In this document: positions 19,509-31,542 of the stretch, one piece after another | Numbering within the stretch: the stretch's first letter is position 1 | How the letters are laid out: each line of letters begins with the position of its first letter | NCBI GenBank assembly: GCA_913061185.1 | Contig: CAJXTI010000009.1 | Coordinates: 24,936 to 88,935, forward strand | Reading direction: 5' to 3' | Length of the DNA: 64,000 bases | DNA from: an uncultured Oceanobacter sp. | GTDB lineage: Bacteria > Pseudomonadota > Gammaproteobacteria > Pseudomonadales > Oceanobacteraceae | Notes under the pieces: generated by a model | Seen by the model: only the letters and a program-made list of their open reading frames with translations | What the model was told of the DNA's origin: nothing | Database searches by the model: none | Translations under genes and position numbers: made by a program

Positions 19509-22500
19509 ATGTCCGCAGATAAGTCAGCAATGCTGGGGATTTCCGGCAAAACCGCCCGCGCTTTCCAGAATTCAGCCATCACGCCTTTACTGGCGCTGGT
19601 TGGCCTGCTGTTGGGGTTCTTCGCGGTGATGATCACCCCGAAAGAAGAAGAGCCGCAAATCGACGTAACCTTTGCCAACGTCTTTATTGGTTATCCGGGT
19701 GCCAGCGCCCATGAAGTGGAACAGCTGGTGGCCATTCCGGCAGAACAGGTACTGTCGGAGATCAAGGATGTCGACGACATTTTCTCCATCAGCCAGCCGG
19801 GCCAAGCGATTCTGACGATCGCCTTCAAGGTCGGCGTGCCACGAGAAACCGCCATCCTCAACCTCTACAACCAGGTACACAGCAACGCCGACTGGTTCCC
19901 AGAGAATCTGGGGGTCAGCCAGCCCGTCATCAAACCCATGGGCATTGATGACGTGCCGATCATGGCCATTACCCTGTCCTCGGACGATAACAGCGTTGCT
20001 GCCGCCGACCTGACCCAGGTCGCCCACGCATTGGAAACCGAACTCAAACGTATTCCCGGCACCCGTGACATCTACAGTATTGGTGAACACTCTGCCGTGG
20101 TGCAGGTAAAACTTGATCCGGCCCGCATGAATGGCTACGGCCTGGCGTTTGACGATGTCCGTAACGCGCTGATGAGTGCCAATGCCGGAGGTCAACGCCT
20201 GCCGCTGGTGCAAAACAACGAAGTCATTCAAATACAGGCCGGGGCATTCCTGCAAAACAGCGCCGATCTGGGCCAGCTGATTGTCGGCAAAACCACTGCC
20301 GGACTGGTCTACCTGGCCGACGTCGCCGACATTCACCAAGGAGCCGACACCCCTGAGCAATTTGTCATGCATCGGGATCTGGGCGACAGCAACAGCAAGG
20401 CCGCCGTGACCATTGCCATTGCCAAACAACCCGGCACCAATGCCATCGACATCACCCAATCGATTGAGCAGCGCCTGGTTGACCTCAAGGAACGCGTGAT
20501 CCCCCACAATATAGATGCCGACGTTACCCGCGATTACGGCGTCACCGCCAAAGCCAAATCCGACAAGCTGATTGCCAAGCTGCTGTTTGCCACCACCGCC
20601 GTCGTGATTCTGGTATTGGCCACCATGGGTTGGCGCGAAGCCATCATTGTTGGCGGCGCTATTTTTATCACCTTGGCGATCACCCTGTTTGCCAGCTGGG
20701 TCTGGGGCTTTACCTTGAATCGGGTGTCGCTGTTCGCGCTGATTTTCTCCATCGGCATTCTGGTTGACGACGCCATAGTGGTGGTAGAAAACATTCACCG
20801 GCACCTGCACATGGGCAGCAAAAAACTGCTGGAAGCCATCCCCTGCGCCGTTGACGAAGTCGGTGGCCCGACCATTCTCGCCACCTTCACCGTCATCGCC
20901 GCCCTGATGCCCATGGCGTTTGTCTCCGGCCTGATGGGCCCCTATATGAGCCCCATCCCGATCAATGCCTCAACCGGCATGCTGATCTCGCTGGTGGTGG
21001 CTTTTGTAGTAACCCCCTGGCTGTCTTACAAGCTGCTCAAGCGCCATTTACCGGAAGGCACTGCCGCTCATGATGAAGAACAACCCGCCATCTCAAAGCT
21101 GCACCGGTTTTTCCAGAAGCTGATGTCACCGTTTCTTGAAGGCGCTGGCGCGACGAAAAAACGCATCCTGTTATTCGTTGGTATTACCGGCCTGATCGTG
21201 GTTGCCGTCGCGTTACCGGCAACGGAACTGGTGGTACTGAAAATGCTGCCGTTCGACAACAAATCAGAATTCCAGGTAGTCGTCGACATGCCGGAAGGCA
21301 CCCCCGTAGAACAAACCCTTAGGGTGCTGGATGAACTGACCGACGAACTGATGCAAGTACCGGAAATCCGCGATGTCCAGCTGTATGCCGGTACGGCCGC
21401 GCCGATCAACTTCAATGGTCTGGTACGTCAGTACTACCTGCGGGGCTTACCGAATCAGGGCGACATTCAAGTGAACCTGGTCGACAAACATCATCGTGAC
21501 CGTAAAAGCCACGACATTGCCCGCTCGGTACGGGAACCGCTACAAGCCATTGGCAACAGGCTGAATGCCAACGTCAAGATCATTGAAGTGCCACCCGGCC
21601 CACCGGTCATGGCCCCGATCGTGGCCGAAGTCTACGGCCCGGAATACAGTCGCCAGATCACTGCCGCCAAAGCATTACGTGGCCTGTTTGAAACCACCAC
21701 CGATATTGTTGATGTCGACGACTACATTGAAGCCGATCAGCAAAAGTGGATTGTGAATATCGACCGCCAGCGCGCTTCCCTGCTCGGCGTTGCCCAGGCC
21801 AGCATCGTCCAGGCCATCAGCACCGCCCTGGGTGGCGAAGACGTCAGCTATCTACACACCCACGCCGATGCCGAAGACCACCCCGGCGCCAACAGCAAAT
21901 ACCCCTTGCCCATTCGACTTGAACTCAACGAAGGCGACAAGGTCGGCCTGAACCAGCTGCTGGTCATGAAAGTCAAAGCCGCCGACGGCAGCCTGGTATC
22001 GTTAGCCGACGTAGTCAGCATCCGCAAAACCATCACCGACAAGAGCATCTACCATAAAAATCTGCAACCGGTGGTGTTTGTCACCGCCGACATGGCCGGA
22101 GAACTCGACAGCCCGCTCTACGGCCTGTTTGGTATCTCGTTTGGAATGGAAGATGCCGGACTCAACTGGCAACAATGGTTTATTCAGCAACCTGCTCTCA
22201 CTGACGACATCAGCATGAAATGGGATGGCGAATGGCAGATTACCTACGAAACCTTCCGCGATATGGGTATTGCCTACGGCGTCGGCATGATCCTGATCTA
22301 CCTGCTGGTGGTTGGCCAATTTCGCAGCTACTTGGTGCCGCTGATCATTATGGCCCCGATTCCACTGACCGTGATTGGCGTCATGCCGGGCCACGCCCTG
22401 TTTGGTGCCCAGTTTACTGCCACCTCCATGATCGGCATGATCGCACTGGCGGGCATCATCGTGCGTAACTCCATCCTGCTGGTCGACTTCATCAATCAGC

Positions 22501-22766
22501 AGCTGGAAGAAGGCATGCGTTTTGAAGACGCCGTAATCACCTCCGCCGCAGTACGGTCACGGCCTATTGTACTGACCGCCGTCGCCGCCATGATTGGCGC
22601 ATTCTTTATTCTGGATGATCCAATCTTTAATGGCCTGGCGATCTCACTGATTTTCGGCATCATGATTTCAACGCTGTTGACCCTGATCGTAATTCCACTG
22701 CTGTACTTCTCGCTGATGCCCAAAAACCTGGGCGAACAACTGAGGGGAGAAGTGGCAACATCATAA
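19509..22766 (+). CDS. RND efflux transporter permease (AcrB/MexB superfamily)
   Basis: A 1085-aa inner-membrane proton-driven drug or metabolite pump. TM1 is ITPLLALVGLLLGFFAVMITP near residue 25. Two large periplasmic loops follow TM1 and TM7 (ELVVLKMLPFDNKSEFQVVV marks the second). TM4 carries the proton-relay Asp pair in GILVDDAIVVVENIHRHL near residues 419-420. TM10 includes ALAGIIVRNSILLVDFINQQ. The substrate cannot be read from the sequence. The branch resembles the FPKEEEP-type (ITPKEEEPQI) pumps rather than the FPRYEWP AcrB type. It starts 5 bp after the adaptor stop. Confidence 0.93.
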   Translation: MSADKSAMLGISGKTARAFQNSAITPLLALVGLLLGFFAVMITPKEEEPQIDVTFANVFIGYPGASAHEVEQLVAIPAEQVLSEIKDVDDIFSISQPGQAILTIAFKVGVPRETAILNLYNQVHSNADWFPENLGVSQPVIKPMGIDDVPIMAITLSSDDNSVAAADLTQVAHALETELKRIPGTRDIYSIGEHSAVVQVKLDPARMNGYGLAFDDVRNALMSANAGGQRLPLVQNNEVIQIQAGAFLQNSADLGQLIVGKTTAGLVYLADVADIHQGADTPEQFVMHRDLGDSNSKAAVTIAIAKQPGTNAIDITQSIEQRLVDLKERVIPHNIDADVTRDYGVTAKAKSDKLIAKLLFATTAVVILVLATMGWREAIIVGGAIFITLAITLFASWVWGFTLNRVSLFALIFSIGILVDDAIVVVENIHRHLHMGSKKLLEAIPCAVDEVGGPTILATFTVIAALMPMAFVSGLMGPYMSPIPINASTGMLISLVVAFVVTPWLSYKLLKRHLPEGTAAHDEEQPAISKLHRFFQKLMSPFLEGAGATKKRILLFVGITGLIVVAVALPATELVVLKMLPFDNKSEFQVVVDMPEGTPVEQTLRVLDELTDELMQVPEIRDVQLYAGTAAPINFNGLVRQYYLRGLPNQGDIQVNLVDKHHRDRKSHDIARSVREPLQAIGNRLNANVKIIEVPPGPPVMAPIVAEVYGPEYSRQITAAKALRGLFETTTDIVDVDDYIEADQQKWIVNIDRQRASLLGVAQASIVQAISTALGGEDVSYLHTHADAEDHPGANSKYPLPIRLELNEGDKVGLNQLLVMKVKAADGSLVSLADVVSIRKTITDKSIYHKNLQPVVFVTADMAGELDSPLYGLFGISFGMEDAGLNWQQWFIQQPALTDDISMKWDGEWQITYETFRDMGIAYGVGMILIYLLVVGQFRSYLVPLIIMAPIPLTVIGVMPGHALFGAQFTATSMIGMIALAGIIVRNSILLVDFINQQLEEGMRFEDAVITSAAVRSRPIVLTAVAAMIGAFFILDDPIFNGLAISLIFGIMISTLLTLIVIPLLYFSLMPKNLGEQLRGEVATS

Positions 22767-22793
22767 ACGTCATCGCGTTATGACACGGTCAAC

Positions 22794-22829
22794 CAGCTAT
22801 TAGGCCCCATGTTTGGGGTCTAATAGCTG
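22794..22829 (+). terminator. Strong hairpin after the RND operon
   Basis: CAGCTATTAGGCCCCA pairs with TGGGGTCTAATAGCTG across a 4-nt loop. The 16-bp stem has one mismatch or G-U pair. It lies 28 bp past the permease stop. No T run follows, so it may be an mRNA-end stabiliser or a weak terminator. Confidence 0.55.
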
Positions 22830-22992
22830 ATAATGCCCCCCAAAAGATGCGGTGCTGGTTTGAAGCTGGCAGGAGGCCGGTCGTCCTGTTTTCGGTATGC
22901 CTGTTCTTTGCGTCACAAACCAGACTATTCACTCGTTACCGTTGTATTCCCACGCGGGGCATGAGAACGAGAAACTCCAGCGGCCAGTCAAC

Positions 22993-23271
22993 CTACTTGC
23001 TTTTCCAGATTTGAGCCACGGCTCGATCACTGCCCAGCAGTCCAACGATCAGGCAGACCAGGCCTACAATCAGAAAAATACTGCCTGGCAGTAAACCGCC
23101 CCACATGGCTGCTTTTACGGCAACGTATAACGCTCCACTGGCAATCACCAGAAACAGGTAACCGACCACCAGCAAGATTCTGCGAAATGAAGGTTTGTAA
23201 CTGTATTCGCCTTCACCTTTTTCAAACAGGTTAAGAAGAGGAGCAAACAGCTGTTGTAGTTGGTTTTTCAT
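22993..23271 (-). CDS. Small two-helix membrane protein, unrecognised
   Basis: A 92-aa protein starting MKNQLQQLFAPLLNLFEKGE. Two hydrophobic segments are visible: RILLVVGYLFLVIASGALYVAV (cut by a few polar residues) and GGLLPGSIFLIVGLVCLIVG followed by LLGSDRAVAQIWKSK. It is probably an inner-membrane protein with both ends in the cytosol. I do not recognise a family. The Met at 23271 is chosen because the part upstream (open to 23436) is low in hydrophobicity and Trp/Pro-rich, unlike a real N-terminus. It is convergent with the RND operon. Confidence 0.6.
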   Translation of the reverse strand: MKNQLQQLFAPLLNLFEKGEGEYSYKPSFRRILLVVGYLFLVIASGALYVAVKAAMWGGLLPGSIFLIVGLVCLIVGLLGSDRAVAQIWKSK

Positions 23272-23592
23272 AAACGTTATGGAGAGCCTGTATAAGAAGA
23301 TCTGCGGCGGGAATCCGTTGCCAACGGCGCTTTGAGTATCGTTGGCTGTCGTTTGACCCGGCCAAAAGAGCGCTACAATATCAATCTTTGCTGTCGGAAA
23401 CCAACGCCACCCCGGCCATCCACTCCGATCGCTCACTCTTGCCTCTATTGTCTATATTGCCTGCTGTCGATTACCTATCCAGTCGCCAGGAAGGGCCGTG
23501 CTGAATCTGCCATACCGCTGTGCTGAGCAGCAGTCCATACAACAAGCAAAACATCCACATGTTCCTGACGAATAGTTTTATGATGACGTAAT

Positions 23593-23666
23593 CACACAGC
23601 ATCCACATAACGACCCACACAGCTATCCACATAACGACCCACACAGCTATCCCCCTCACAACGACC
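23593..23666. repeat. 24-bp tandem repeat upstream of the DOPA-dioxygenase-like gene
   Basis: Three units of CACACAGCTATCCACATAAC plus GACC occur: 23593-23615 (one base shorter), 23616-23639, and a diverged third copy at 23640-23666. They lie 24-97 bp before the GTG start of the next gene, in the 418-bp spacer 23272-23689, which has no other supported gene. TATCCACA resembles a DnaA box, but the unit is better explained as a short tandem duplication. Confidence 0.7.
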
Positions 23667-23689
23667 CAAAACCACCACAGGAGCCACTT

Positions 23690-24082
23690 GTGACTGATCT
23701 GATTGATATCCGCCACATCAAGGGTTGGCATGCCCATGTGTATTTTGATGCATCCACTCTGGAGCAAGCCCGCAATCTGTGTTTTGCCCTGGCCGAGACA
23801 TTTCCAGCCATTCAAATGGGTCGAGTACATGAAAAACTTGTCGGCCCACATCCAGACTGGAGCTGCCAGTTGGCCTTTGCCAATGAGCTGTTTTCCAGCG
23901 TGATGGGGTTTCTGGCCTTGAACCGCCACGGTCTTACAGTGTTTATTCACCCGATTACCGGACAAGACTTGATTGACCACCGCGACCGAGCCATCTGGAT
24001 GGGTGCTATTCGTCCACTCACACTGGAGAATCTGCCGGATTTTGGTGTGGTTTACGACCTGTTATCAAACCAGACTCTCTGA
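23690..24082 (+). CDS. DOPA 4,5-dioxygenase family protein
   Basis: A 130-aa protein of the small DOPA-dioxygenase family (ferredoxin-like fold, extradiol-type non-haem iron). Candidate metal and active-site His residues are seen in HIKGWHAHVYFD (residues 9-20), VGPHPDWSCQLAF near 51, HGLTVFIHPITGQDLIDHRD near 82, and RAIWMGAIR. In fungi and betalain plants such enzymes cleave L-DOPA. Bacterial members mostly have no known substrate. It uses a GTG start at 23690 behind AGGAG. It stands alone between the RND genes and the restriction island. Confidence 0.75.
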   Translation: MTDLIDIRHIKGWHAHVYFDASTLEQARNLCFALAETFPAIQMGRVHEKLVGPHPDWSCQLAFANELFSSVMGFLALNRHGLTVFIHPITGQDLIDHRDRAIWMGAIRPLTLENLPDFGVVYDLLSNQTL

Positions 24083-24104
24083 TCGGAGGCTGCCAGGGAC
24101 GTTC

Positions 24105-24455
24105 TTAATGAGAGAGCGGGCACCCGGCCCGTCGCTAAAAAAAGAGCTAACCTTGGTCTGGGAAGTTCATATGGAGCATTTATTAAATCGTAAGCTGAAA
24201 GGTAATCGTGGTACTCGCGTTAAAGAACATACACAGCGTGCAAAGAAAATAGCAGCTGTGATATGGACGAGATTTCACGTTGGCCCGTACCAATATCAAG
24301 TCAAGCATCTGAAGTGGTATCTGGATACAAAAAATTCGACACCTTAAGCCTGATACGCAGTATCGTCATGGGCTGACAGTAAAGAATATAATTATCGCAT
24401 TGGGAAAGGAAAGTGACTGGAGAGGTGGGCTGGGTAAGTCTGGCTGGCGATGAAG
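24105..24455 (+). pseudogene. Remnant resembling the N-terminal part of a tyrosine-recombinase integrase (frameshifted)
   Basis: One frame reads NRKLKGNRGTRVKEHTQRAK and RFHVGPYQYQVKHLKWYLDTK up to about 24335. Then a shift of frame is needed, and the continuation reads HLKPDTQYRHGLTVKNIIIA followed by LGKESDWRGGLGKSGWR and a stop at about 24450. The pattern (basic helix, VGPYQYQVKHLKWYL core-binding helix, LTVKNIIIALGK) resembles the SAM-like core-binding region of phage or island integrases. No catalytic R-H-R-Y part is seen. It lies at the edge of the restriction-modification block, as expected for a decayed island integrase. Identification is by pattern only. Confidence 0.4.
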
Positions 24456-24611
24456 TGTCGAACGCCTGCAATCCGACGGCACGCTTTGGTTTCCAATCAG
24501 TGCATATCGAGCAAGCTCGACACCCACTGACCGGACGCTATAGGTACTTTTTGGAATTCGTCAAACACTTACGTTTGATAACCCTAAGATTAGGTCTGCT
24601 TTGTTCTTTTA

Positions 24612-27600
24612 TTAAACTCTCCCGCCCACACCTTTAAACTTCTCCACAAACGCAGCGATCTTTTGAAACACGTTCTGTTTTTTAGTCAGGTATTGCGGGT
24701 TTAACGGGCTCATCTTAGGCAGAATGGCATTGAGCTCTGTTCCTGCGTCGCTGGCATACTCCCGTTTAAGAGATGTCGTGATATAGCGCTTCGCGGCTTC
24801 GTGATTCAGGTTCTCAGTATTTATCAGCTCTTCTGCCTCACGCTGTTGTTCAACTTGGGCGAAGGAAAAGAAGGCTTCGATCACGCTGGCCTTCTCACCA
24901 ATCTGGTCAAGGTCGGTTTGATTAATGAAGTCCACCACTAGGCTTTCTTTAGCGCGGTTGCCAAGGCTGGCACGGATCACCCGGCGCACTTCGTCAACCA
25001 AGTCGGCTTTGCTTTTAGTTTTCTTGTTGTGCTCGAAAATTAGCTCCAGAATGTAATCAAGGTTGATCTCTAGTGACTTGAGCAGGTCTACCTCAAACAC
25101 CACGTCATCCCAGTCAATGGTGGATTTTTCTTTCTCTTCTGCCGATTTTTGGCGACGCTGCCAGTCACGGATGTCGTTGTAAGTAGAACGGTAATCCTGA
25201 ATTTTTCGATCAGCTGGCAGGCGTATAGTCTGCAACTCAGCCAGTTTTTCATCATCTAAGTAATGTTCTGCTTTAAACGCCTCGACCGCTTCTGGGTCGC
25301 TCATGTCCACGTTTTGAAGGGCTTTCAAGCTGGCAAACTCATCATAGTTTTGCAGCACATTCTCTACGCGCAGGTATTCGCCAAAAAGTTTGGCAAAATC
25401 TTTTTTATCGGATTCTTTTTCAATGGCGGCCGGATCAGGAAAGCGCTGTTCCAACTCGCTCACCACATCCATAAAGCCGCGCCGCGCTTCACCGGTGACT
25501 ACATCGGTAAAGCCATCCATGTATTCCTTGTAGCTTTTTTCTAGCACCACGTTTTTGGTATTTTTATCGCCAAACAGCGTGATAGCATCCACGGTTGCCT
25601 TTTCTAGGTCTCGGAATGTAACAATATTGCCGAAGGTTTTGGTGGCGTCATAAATACGGTTGGTGCGCGAAAAGGCTTGCATCAAACCGTGGTAACGCAG
25701 GTTTTTATCGACGAACAGCGTATTAAGCGTAGGGGCATCAAAGCCGGTGAGGAACATTCCTACTACGATCAGCAAATCAATTTCTTTGGTTTTCACCCGC
25801 TTGGCCAAATCACGATAGTAATTCTGGAAGCCGTTGCTATCGACACTGAAATTGGTTTTAAAGAAGGCGTTGTAATCGCCTATCGCCGCGTTTAAAAACT
25901 CTTTGGCGCTGCTATTCATGGCCCTATCCATGCCAGACAGATCAAAGCTTTCATCCAGAATGTCACCCACCGCATCCTGCTCTTCATTGGCGGCAAAGGA
26001 GAAAATGGTGGCGATTTTTAGCGGCTTTTCGCTATTTTTATTGGAAGGGTCAGCCTGCAAACTATTCAGCGACTCATAATAGAGCTTAGCGGCATCCACA
26101 CTGCTCACGGCGAACATGGCATTAAAGCCTTTCGCGTTCGTCTGTAATCTATGGGTCTTCTGACGATAGGTGTTCAAAATGTACTGAGAAATTTCGCGAA
26201 TACGCTCTGGGTGTAACAGCGCCTCTTTGTTTTCAGCGGCCGATAGTTTTTTCTCATCCTGCTCTGTTTCAATGGCCTTAAATTTGTGGCGCACATCGTT
26301 GTAGTCCACCTTGAACTTGAGTACTTTCTCATCGCGTATCGCGTCGGTAATTACATAAGAATGCAACTCACGGCCAAATACACTGGCGGTGGTTTCCGCA
26401 CCTAAAGCGTTGAGCGGGAAGATGGGCGTGCCGGTAAAGCCAAACTGATAGAAGCGTTTGAACTTCTTGTTCAGGTTTTTCTGCGCTTCACCAAACTGGC
26501 TGCGGTGGCATTCATCAAAAATAAACACCACCTGCTTGTTGTAGATGGGCAGGTCGCCTTCGCTCTTCATCAGGTTGTTAAGCTTTTGGATGGTGGTGAC
26601 GATGATTTTGTTATCGTTTTTATCCAGATTTTCTTTGAGCTTAGCGGTACTGTCAGAGCCGTTCACGCTATCGGGCGAAAAGCGCTGGTATTCTTTCATG
26701 GTTTGAAAATCTAAATCTTTTCGATCCACCACAAAAAATACTTTGTCGATAAACTCAAGCTCAGTGGCCAAGCGAGCCGCTTTAAAGCTGGTTAAGGTTT
26801 TACCCGAGCCGGTGGTATGCCAGATAAACCCGCCGCTTTCTGGCTTGCTCCAGGTTTTTGCCTCATAAGAGCTTTTCACCTTCCACAAAATACGCTCGGT
26901 GGCAGCAATCTGGTAGGGGCGCATCACCAGTAATGTGTCACTCACATCAAACACCGAATAATGCAGCAACACATTGAGCAGGGTGTGCTTCTGAAAGAAA
27001 GTCGCGGTAAAGTCTTTCAGGTCTTTAATCAGGCTGTTATCGGCCTTCGCCCAGTTCATGCTGAAGTCGAAGCTGTTTTTGTTACGCTGGGTGGTATTGG
27101 CAAAATAGCGGCTATCGGTGCCGTTAGAGATAACAAACAACTGCAAGTACTTATACAGCGAATCCTCGCTGTTAAAGCTCTCTTTGCTGTAACGATGTAC
27201 TTGGTTAAAGGCTTCACGAATCGCGACGCCACGCTTTTTCAGCTCGATTTGTACCAGCGGTAAGCCGTTCACCAGAATAGTCACATCGTAACGGTTGGCA
27301 TGGCTACCCGTTTGTTCAAACTGCTTGATCACCTGCACTTTGTTGCGGGTGATGGTGTTTTTATCCAGCAGATAAATATTTTTGATGCGGCCATCGTCAA
27401 ACACAAAGTCGTGAATATAGTCATCGTGAATCTTTCGCGTTTTATCCACGATAGTGTCACTAGGCTTATCCAGATACGTTTCCACAAAACGCCGCCACTC
27501 ACCTTCGGCAAATTGCACATTATTGAGCGTTTGCAACTGCTCGCGCACATTGGCCAGCATGGCTTGCGGGTTATTCAAACCCGGCAGGAACTCATAGCCC

Positions 27601-27737
27601 TGGTTTTGCAAATCCTGAATCAGCTCGCGCTCCAAGGCATCTTCGCTCTGGTAGCTCTCGGCCACTTTCCAATCTTTGTTGTATTTATCCAGAACGATAA
27701 AGTTGTTGGATTCTGCGATGGTTTTGTAATTGATCAT
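24612..27737 (-). CDS. hsdR: Type I restriction enzyme R subunit HsdR
   Basis: A 1041-aa motor/nuclease subunit. The PD-(D/E)xK-type nuclease is visible as [20 protein letters not shown] (about residues 146-166, with Asp and Glu-x-Lys). SF2 translocase motifs are Walker [18 protein letters not shown] near 306, [10 protein letters not shown] near 405 and FTGTPIF near 432. The helical C-terminal domain ([24 protein letters not shown] region, then a coiled tail) docks on the methylase. The proteins resemble the EcoR124I (type IC) family. It is last in the operon hsdM-hsdS-fic-hsdR and overlaps fic by 4 bp. No frameshift is seen, so the system looks intact. Confidence 0.95.
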   Translation of the reverse strand: MINYKTIAESNNFIVLDKYNKDWKVAESYQSEDALERELIQDLQNQGYEFLPGLNNPQAMLANVREQLQTLNNVQFAEGEWRRFVETYLDKPSDTIVDKTRKIHDDYIHDFVFDDGRIKNIYLLDKNTITRNKVQVIKQFEQTGSHANRYDVTILVNGLPLVQIELKKRGVAIREAFNQVHRYSKESFNSEDSLYKYLQLFVISNGTDSRYFANTTQRNKNSFDFSMNWAKADNSLIKDLKDFTATFFQKHTLLNVLLHYSVFDVSDTLLVMRPYQIAATERILWKVKSSYEAKTWSKPESGGFIWHTTGSGKTLTSFKAARLATELEFIDKVFFVVDRKDLDFQTMKEYQRFSPDSVNGSDSTAKLKENLDKNDNKIIVTTIQKLNNLMKSEGDLPIYNKQVVFIFDECHRSQFGEAQKNLNKKFKRFYQFGFTGTPIFPLNALGAETTASVFGRELHSYVITDAIRDEKVLKFKVDYNDVRHKFKAIETEQDEKKLSAAENKEALLHPERIREISQYILNTYRQKTHRLQTNAKGFNAMFAVSSVDAAKLYYESLNSLQADPSNKNSEKPLKIATIFSFAANEEQDAVGDILDESFDLSGMDRAMNSSAKEFLNAAIGDYNAFFKTNFSVDSNGFQNYYRDLAKRVKTKEIDLLIVVGMFLTGFDAPTLNTLFVDKNLRYHGLMQAFSRTNRIYDATKTFGNIVTFRDLEKATVDAITLFGDKNTKNVVLEKSYKEYMDGFTDVVTGEARRGFMDVVSELEQRFPDPAAIEKESDKKDFAKLFGEYLRVENVLQNYDEFASLKALQNVDMSDPEAVEAFKAEHYLDDEKLAELQTIRLPADRKIQDYRSTYNDIRDWQRRQKSAEEKEKSTIDWDDVVFEVDLLKSLEINLDYILELIFEHNKKTKSKADLVDEVRRVIRASLGNRAKESLVVDFINQTDLDQIGEKASVIEAFFSFAQVEQQREAEELINTENLNHEAAKRYITTSLKREYASDAGTELNAILPKMSPLNPQYLTKKQNVFQKIAAFVEKFKGVGGRV

Positions 27738-28729
27738 AGGTGAACTTCCCAGTGGCCCGTTTTCTTAGCACCAATCCGTTTTACTAACGTTTGTTCTTTA
27801 AGCTTTTTGATTCTGCGCTCAATGGTACTGATCGCCTTACCCGTTTGTTCAGCCAACACCGCATTGGTGATGGTCGGGTCTATTCTCATAAGTTCGAGGA
27901 TGGCCTGATCAAGAGGCGATAATTTTAAACCCGCATTTAAACCCGCATTTAAACCCGCATTTTTAATGGGCTGTGACGAACCTTCCTCGATGGCATCCCG
28001 TATCATTTGCAGCATAAATTCGATAAATAGCGAACAATCGGTTTTGGCGGTGCTGCTGCGGATGGCTAGGTAATATGCCTGCTGATGCTGATGCACCAGG
28101 CTTTCAACAGGGATATTGATAAAGACAGGCTGCCACTGCGACAGAATCAGCGTTTGCCACAACCGCCCCATACGGCCATTACCATCTGAGAAGGGATGGA
28201 TAAACTCAAATTCGTAATGAAAAACGCAACTAGCAATTAGAGGATGAATGTCCGTATCGCTCAGCCAAGCCAGCAGTTCCTGCATCAGCTTGGGTACACG
28301 CTCCGCTTGCGGCGCCATATGCACCACCTGATCGCCCGACATCACACCAACGCCCTGACTGCGGTATCTGCCTGCTTCTTCAATCAAGCCTTTCATCAAA
28401 AGCCGGTGGGCGGCCAACAGATCCTTGTTATCAGCGGGCTGCCAGGTGCTGATAGCCTCATACGCCGCAATAGCATTCTGCGCCTCCAACACCTCTTTGG
28501 GCGGCGCAATCACACGCTTACCATTAAGAATCGCGGTGATTTGCGCTTGTGACAGGGTATTGCCTTCAATCGCCAACGAGCCCTGCACCGTACGCATACG
28601 GTTCACCTTGCGCAGACGCAGCAGCTGCTCCTGTTCGAACTCAGCGCTTAAACGACCGACAGCCTGACTGATCTCGGCCACCCGATTGAGAATGTCAGTA
28701 GTGATGGTGAACGGCGGTTGATAGCTCAT
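27734..28729 (-). CDS. Fic-domain protein (AMPylase-like) inside the restriction operon
   Basis: A 331-aa Fic-family protein. The catalytic motif is complete, [14 protein letters not shown] near residue 183 (His, Asp, Asn, Arg). Upstream near residue 50 is the inhibitory-helix motif SLAIEGN ([S/T]xxxE[G/N]), which makes it a self-inhibited class II Fic enzyme with an N-terminal inhibitory helix. After the Fic core come three NAGL repeats and a C-terminal winged-helix domain ([20 protein letters not shown] then [13 protein letters not shown]). It is probably a nucleotidyl transferase acting on a cellular or restriction-system target, which is not known. The start at 28729 is preferred, because an earlier Met at 28750 would lie inside hsdS. 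Confidence 0.9.
   Translation of the reverse strand: MSYQPPFTITTDILNRVAEISQAVGRLSAEFEQEQLLRLRKVNRMRTVQGSLAIEGNTLSQAQITAILNGKRVIAPPKEVLEAQNAIAAYEAISTWQPADNKDLLAAHRLLMKGLIEEAGRYRSQGVGVMSGDQVVHMAPQAERVPKLMQELLAWLSDTDIHPLIASCVFHYEFEFIHPFSDGNGRMGRLWQTLILSQWQPVFINIPVESLVHQHQQAYYLAIRSSTAKTDCSLFIEFMLQMIRDAIEEGSSQPIKNAGLNAGLNAGLKLSPLDQAILELMRIDPTITNAVLAEQTGKAISTIERRIKKLKEQTLVKRIGAKKTGHWEVHL
27927..27962. repeat. 12-bp tandem repeat inside fic
   Basis: Three perfect AAACCCGCATTT units encode [12 protein letters not shown] in the linker between the Fic core and the winged-helix domain. It is in frame and so could vary without breaking the gene. Confidence 0.9.
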
Positions 28730-28730
28730 A

Positions 28731-29848
28731 TCAGGCCGCCACCTCTGCATCTGGCTTGGGGAAACTCAGCAGCAAATCGCGGTAATATTCGTATTGTTGT
28801 TGGCGCAAGGCAATTTCGCGGGGTAGGCCTTCGGTGATTGAGTTAGCTAAAGCATCGAACTTATCAAGAATGGTAACGATACGTTTTTGCTCTTCTGGCG
28901 GGGGTACAGGAATTATCATTGCTTTCAATTGGCCTCCTGTAAGCAGTGGCTGACCAGCCCCCTTCGTAAAACGGTTTAAATTCAAATTCACTAGATAGTA
29001 ATACAAGTACTTCAAGCTAATATTTTCTTTTATTTTAAGTATCAGTGTGTTGTCTGAAACATCGTATTTGCCGTCGGCAATATTGACACGCCCCGCATTA
29101 GCACCAACTCTTGCTACCAAAATCTGTTCAACCTCATAGATTTTATTATCTGTTCTTCCAATAATCCCCGTTGAACCATAAACAGGAAACTCACCGGCCT
29201 CTGATTTGTCTTTATTTTTTCCGGATGAAATGCTTTCACACACCTCCCCCAAAGCCTTCCACTCCACTTGCCCCTCTTCAAAACTCAACAACTGGTCTCG
29301 GTAGTAGTTGTATTGTTTTTTGCGGGCGGTCAGCTCGGTGGTCAGCTCGGTGGTCAGCTCGGTGGTCAGCTCGGTGAAGGTGTCCAGAATACGGACGATT
29401 TCTTCTTGGATTTCTAGCGATTTTTCGGGGTTTTCTGGGCAGGGAATGGGGATTAATGTCTCTTTCGCTGAAGACCAATGTCGTTTGTAACTTAACTCCT
29501 TTTTGTAAAAATTTTGGAAAGAGTAATAAATGTACTTAGCGCTGGCAGAAATAGACCTAAGGATTTTTAGCCCATCAGCACCTTGAACAAAAGAAAAATC
29601 AACATATTTTATATGCTCAGAGTGGTCGCCAAAAATTATGTATTCACCAGTTACAACAGGAGTTACATCTTCATCGGTGTAAGCAGCAATGAACTTTATA
29701 CCTTGGTCTATAATGGGGAACCTTCCCGTATCACAATAGGCTCCGCTTTTGAGCTTCGAAGGTGCCGTTACTGTTTTAATTTCTGTCCCTAGCGCCTTCC
29801 ACTCCACCTCAATCCCATCCAGCAACTTTTCCAAATAACTTAAGGTGC

Positions 29849-29852
<4 letters not shown>
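28731..29852 (-). CDS. hsdS: Type I restriction-modification specificity subunit HsdS
   Basis: A 373-aa subunit that reads the bipartite DNA target for both methylation and cleavage. Two target-recognition domains are visible, about residues 18-150 (opening [13 protein letters not shown]) and 195-330 (opening [13 protein letters not shown]). Each is followed by a coiled conserved region: [16 protein letters not shown] with [15 protein letters not shown], and [16 protein letters not shown] with [15 protein letters not shown]. Four TELT repeats lie in the central spacer helix, the equivalent of the TAEL repeats of EcoR124I/EcoDXXI, which set the spacing between half sites. It overlaps hsdM by 4 bp. 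Confidence 0.93.
29329..29376. repeat. 12-bp tandem repeat in the HsdS spacer (TELT x4)
   Basis: Four perfect GTCAGCTCGGTG units (29329, 29341, 29353, 29365) encode the TELT repeats at about residues 159-175 of HsdS. In EcoR124I versus its variant, one more TAEL copy lengthens the non-specific spacer of the recognition site by 1 bp. The same switch is possible here. Confidence 0.93.
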
Positions 29853-31420
<1,568 letters not shown>

Positions 31421-31441
31421 GGTGGTGTTCCTGTTTTGTTT

Positions 31442-31465
31442 CTTGGTATTAGTCTTGGTATTAGT
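31442..31465. promoter_or_regulatory. 12-bp direct repeat in the hsdM leader, candidate regulator site
   Basis: CTTGGTATTAGT occurs twice back to back, 22-45 bp upstream of the hsdM start, in the spacer between xre and hsdM. A perfect tandem pair there could be the binding site of the adjacent Xre-type controller, or simply another short duplication. Confidence 0.4.
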
Positions 31466-31542
31466 CGTTTACTGGATGTCGTTAACGTCTATTAAATGAT
31501 CTTTATCGTTTAACGGGCCACCCTGTTTATTTTTGTGTAAGT

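Noticed and set aside
19587..20810. 407-codon minus-strand frame inside the RND permease gene
   Set aside because: Gly/His/Gln/Asp-rich antisense shadow. The plus-strand permease is unambiguous.
23593..23666. Replication-origin-type DnaA boxes
   Set aside because: TATCCACA words occur only because of the 24-bp repeat. There is no AT-rich unwinding element or dnaA/dnaN neighbour.
23471..23980. 169-codon minus-strand frame with Trp/Val repeats
   Set aside because: Shadow of the 24-bp repeat and of the DOPA-dioxygenase-family gene on the other strand.
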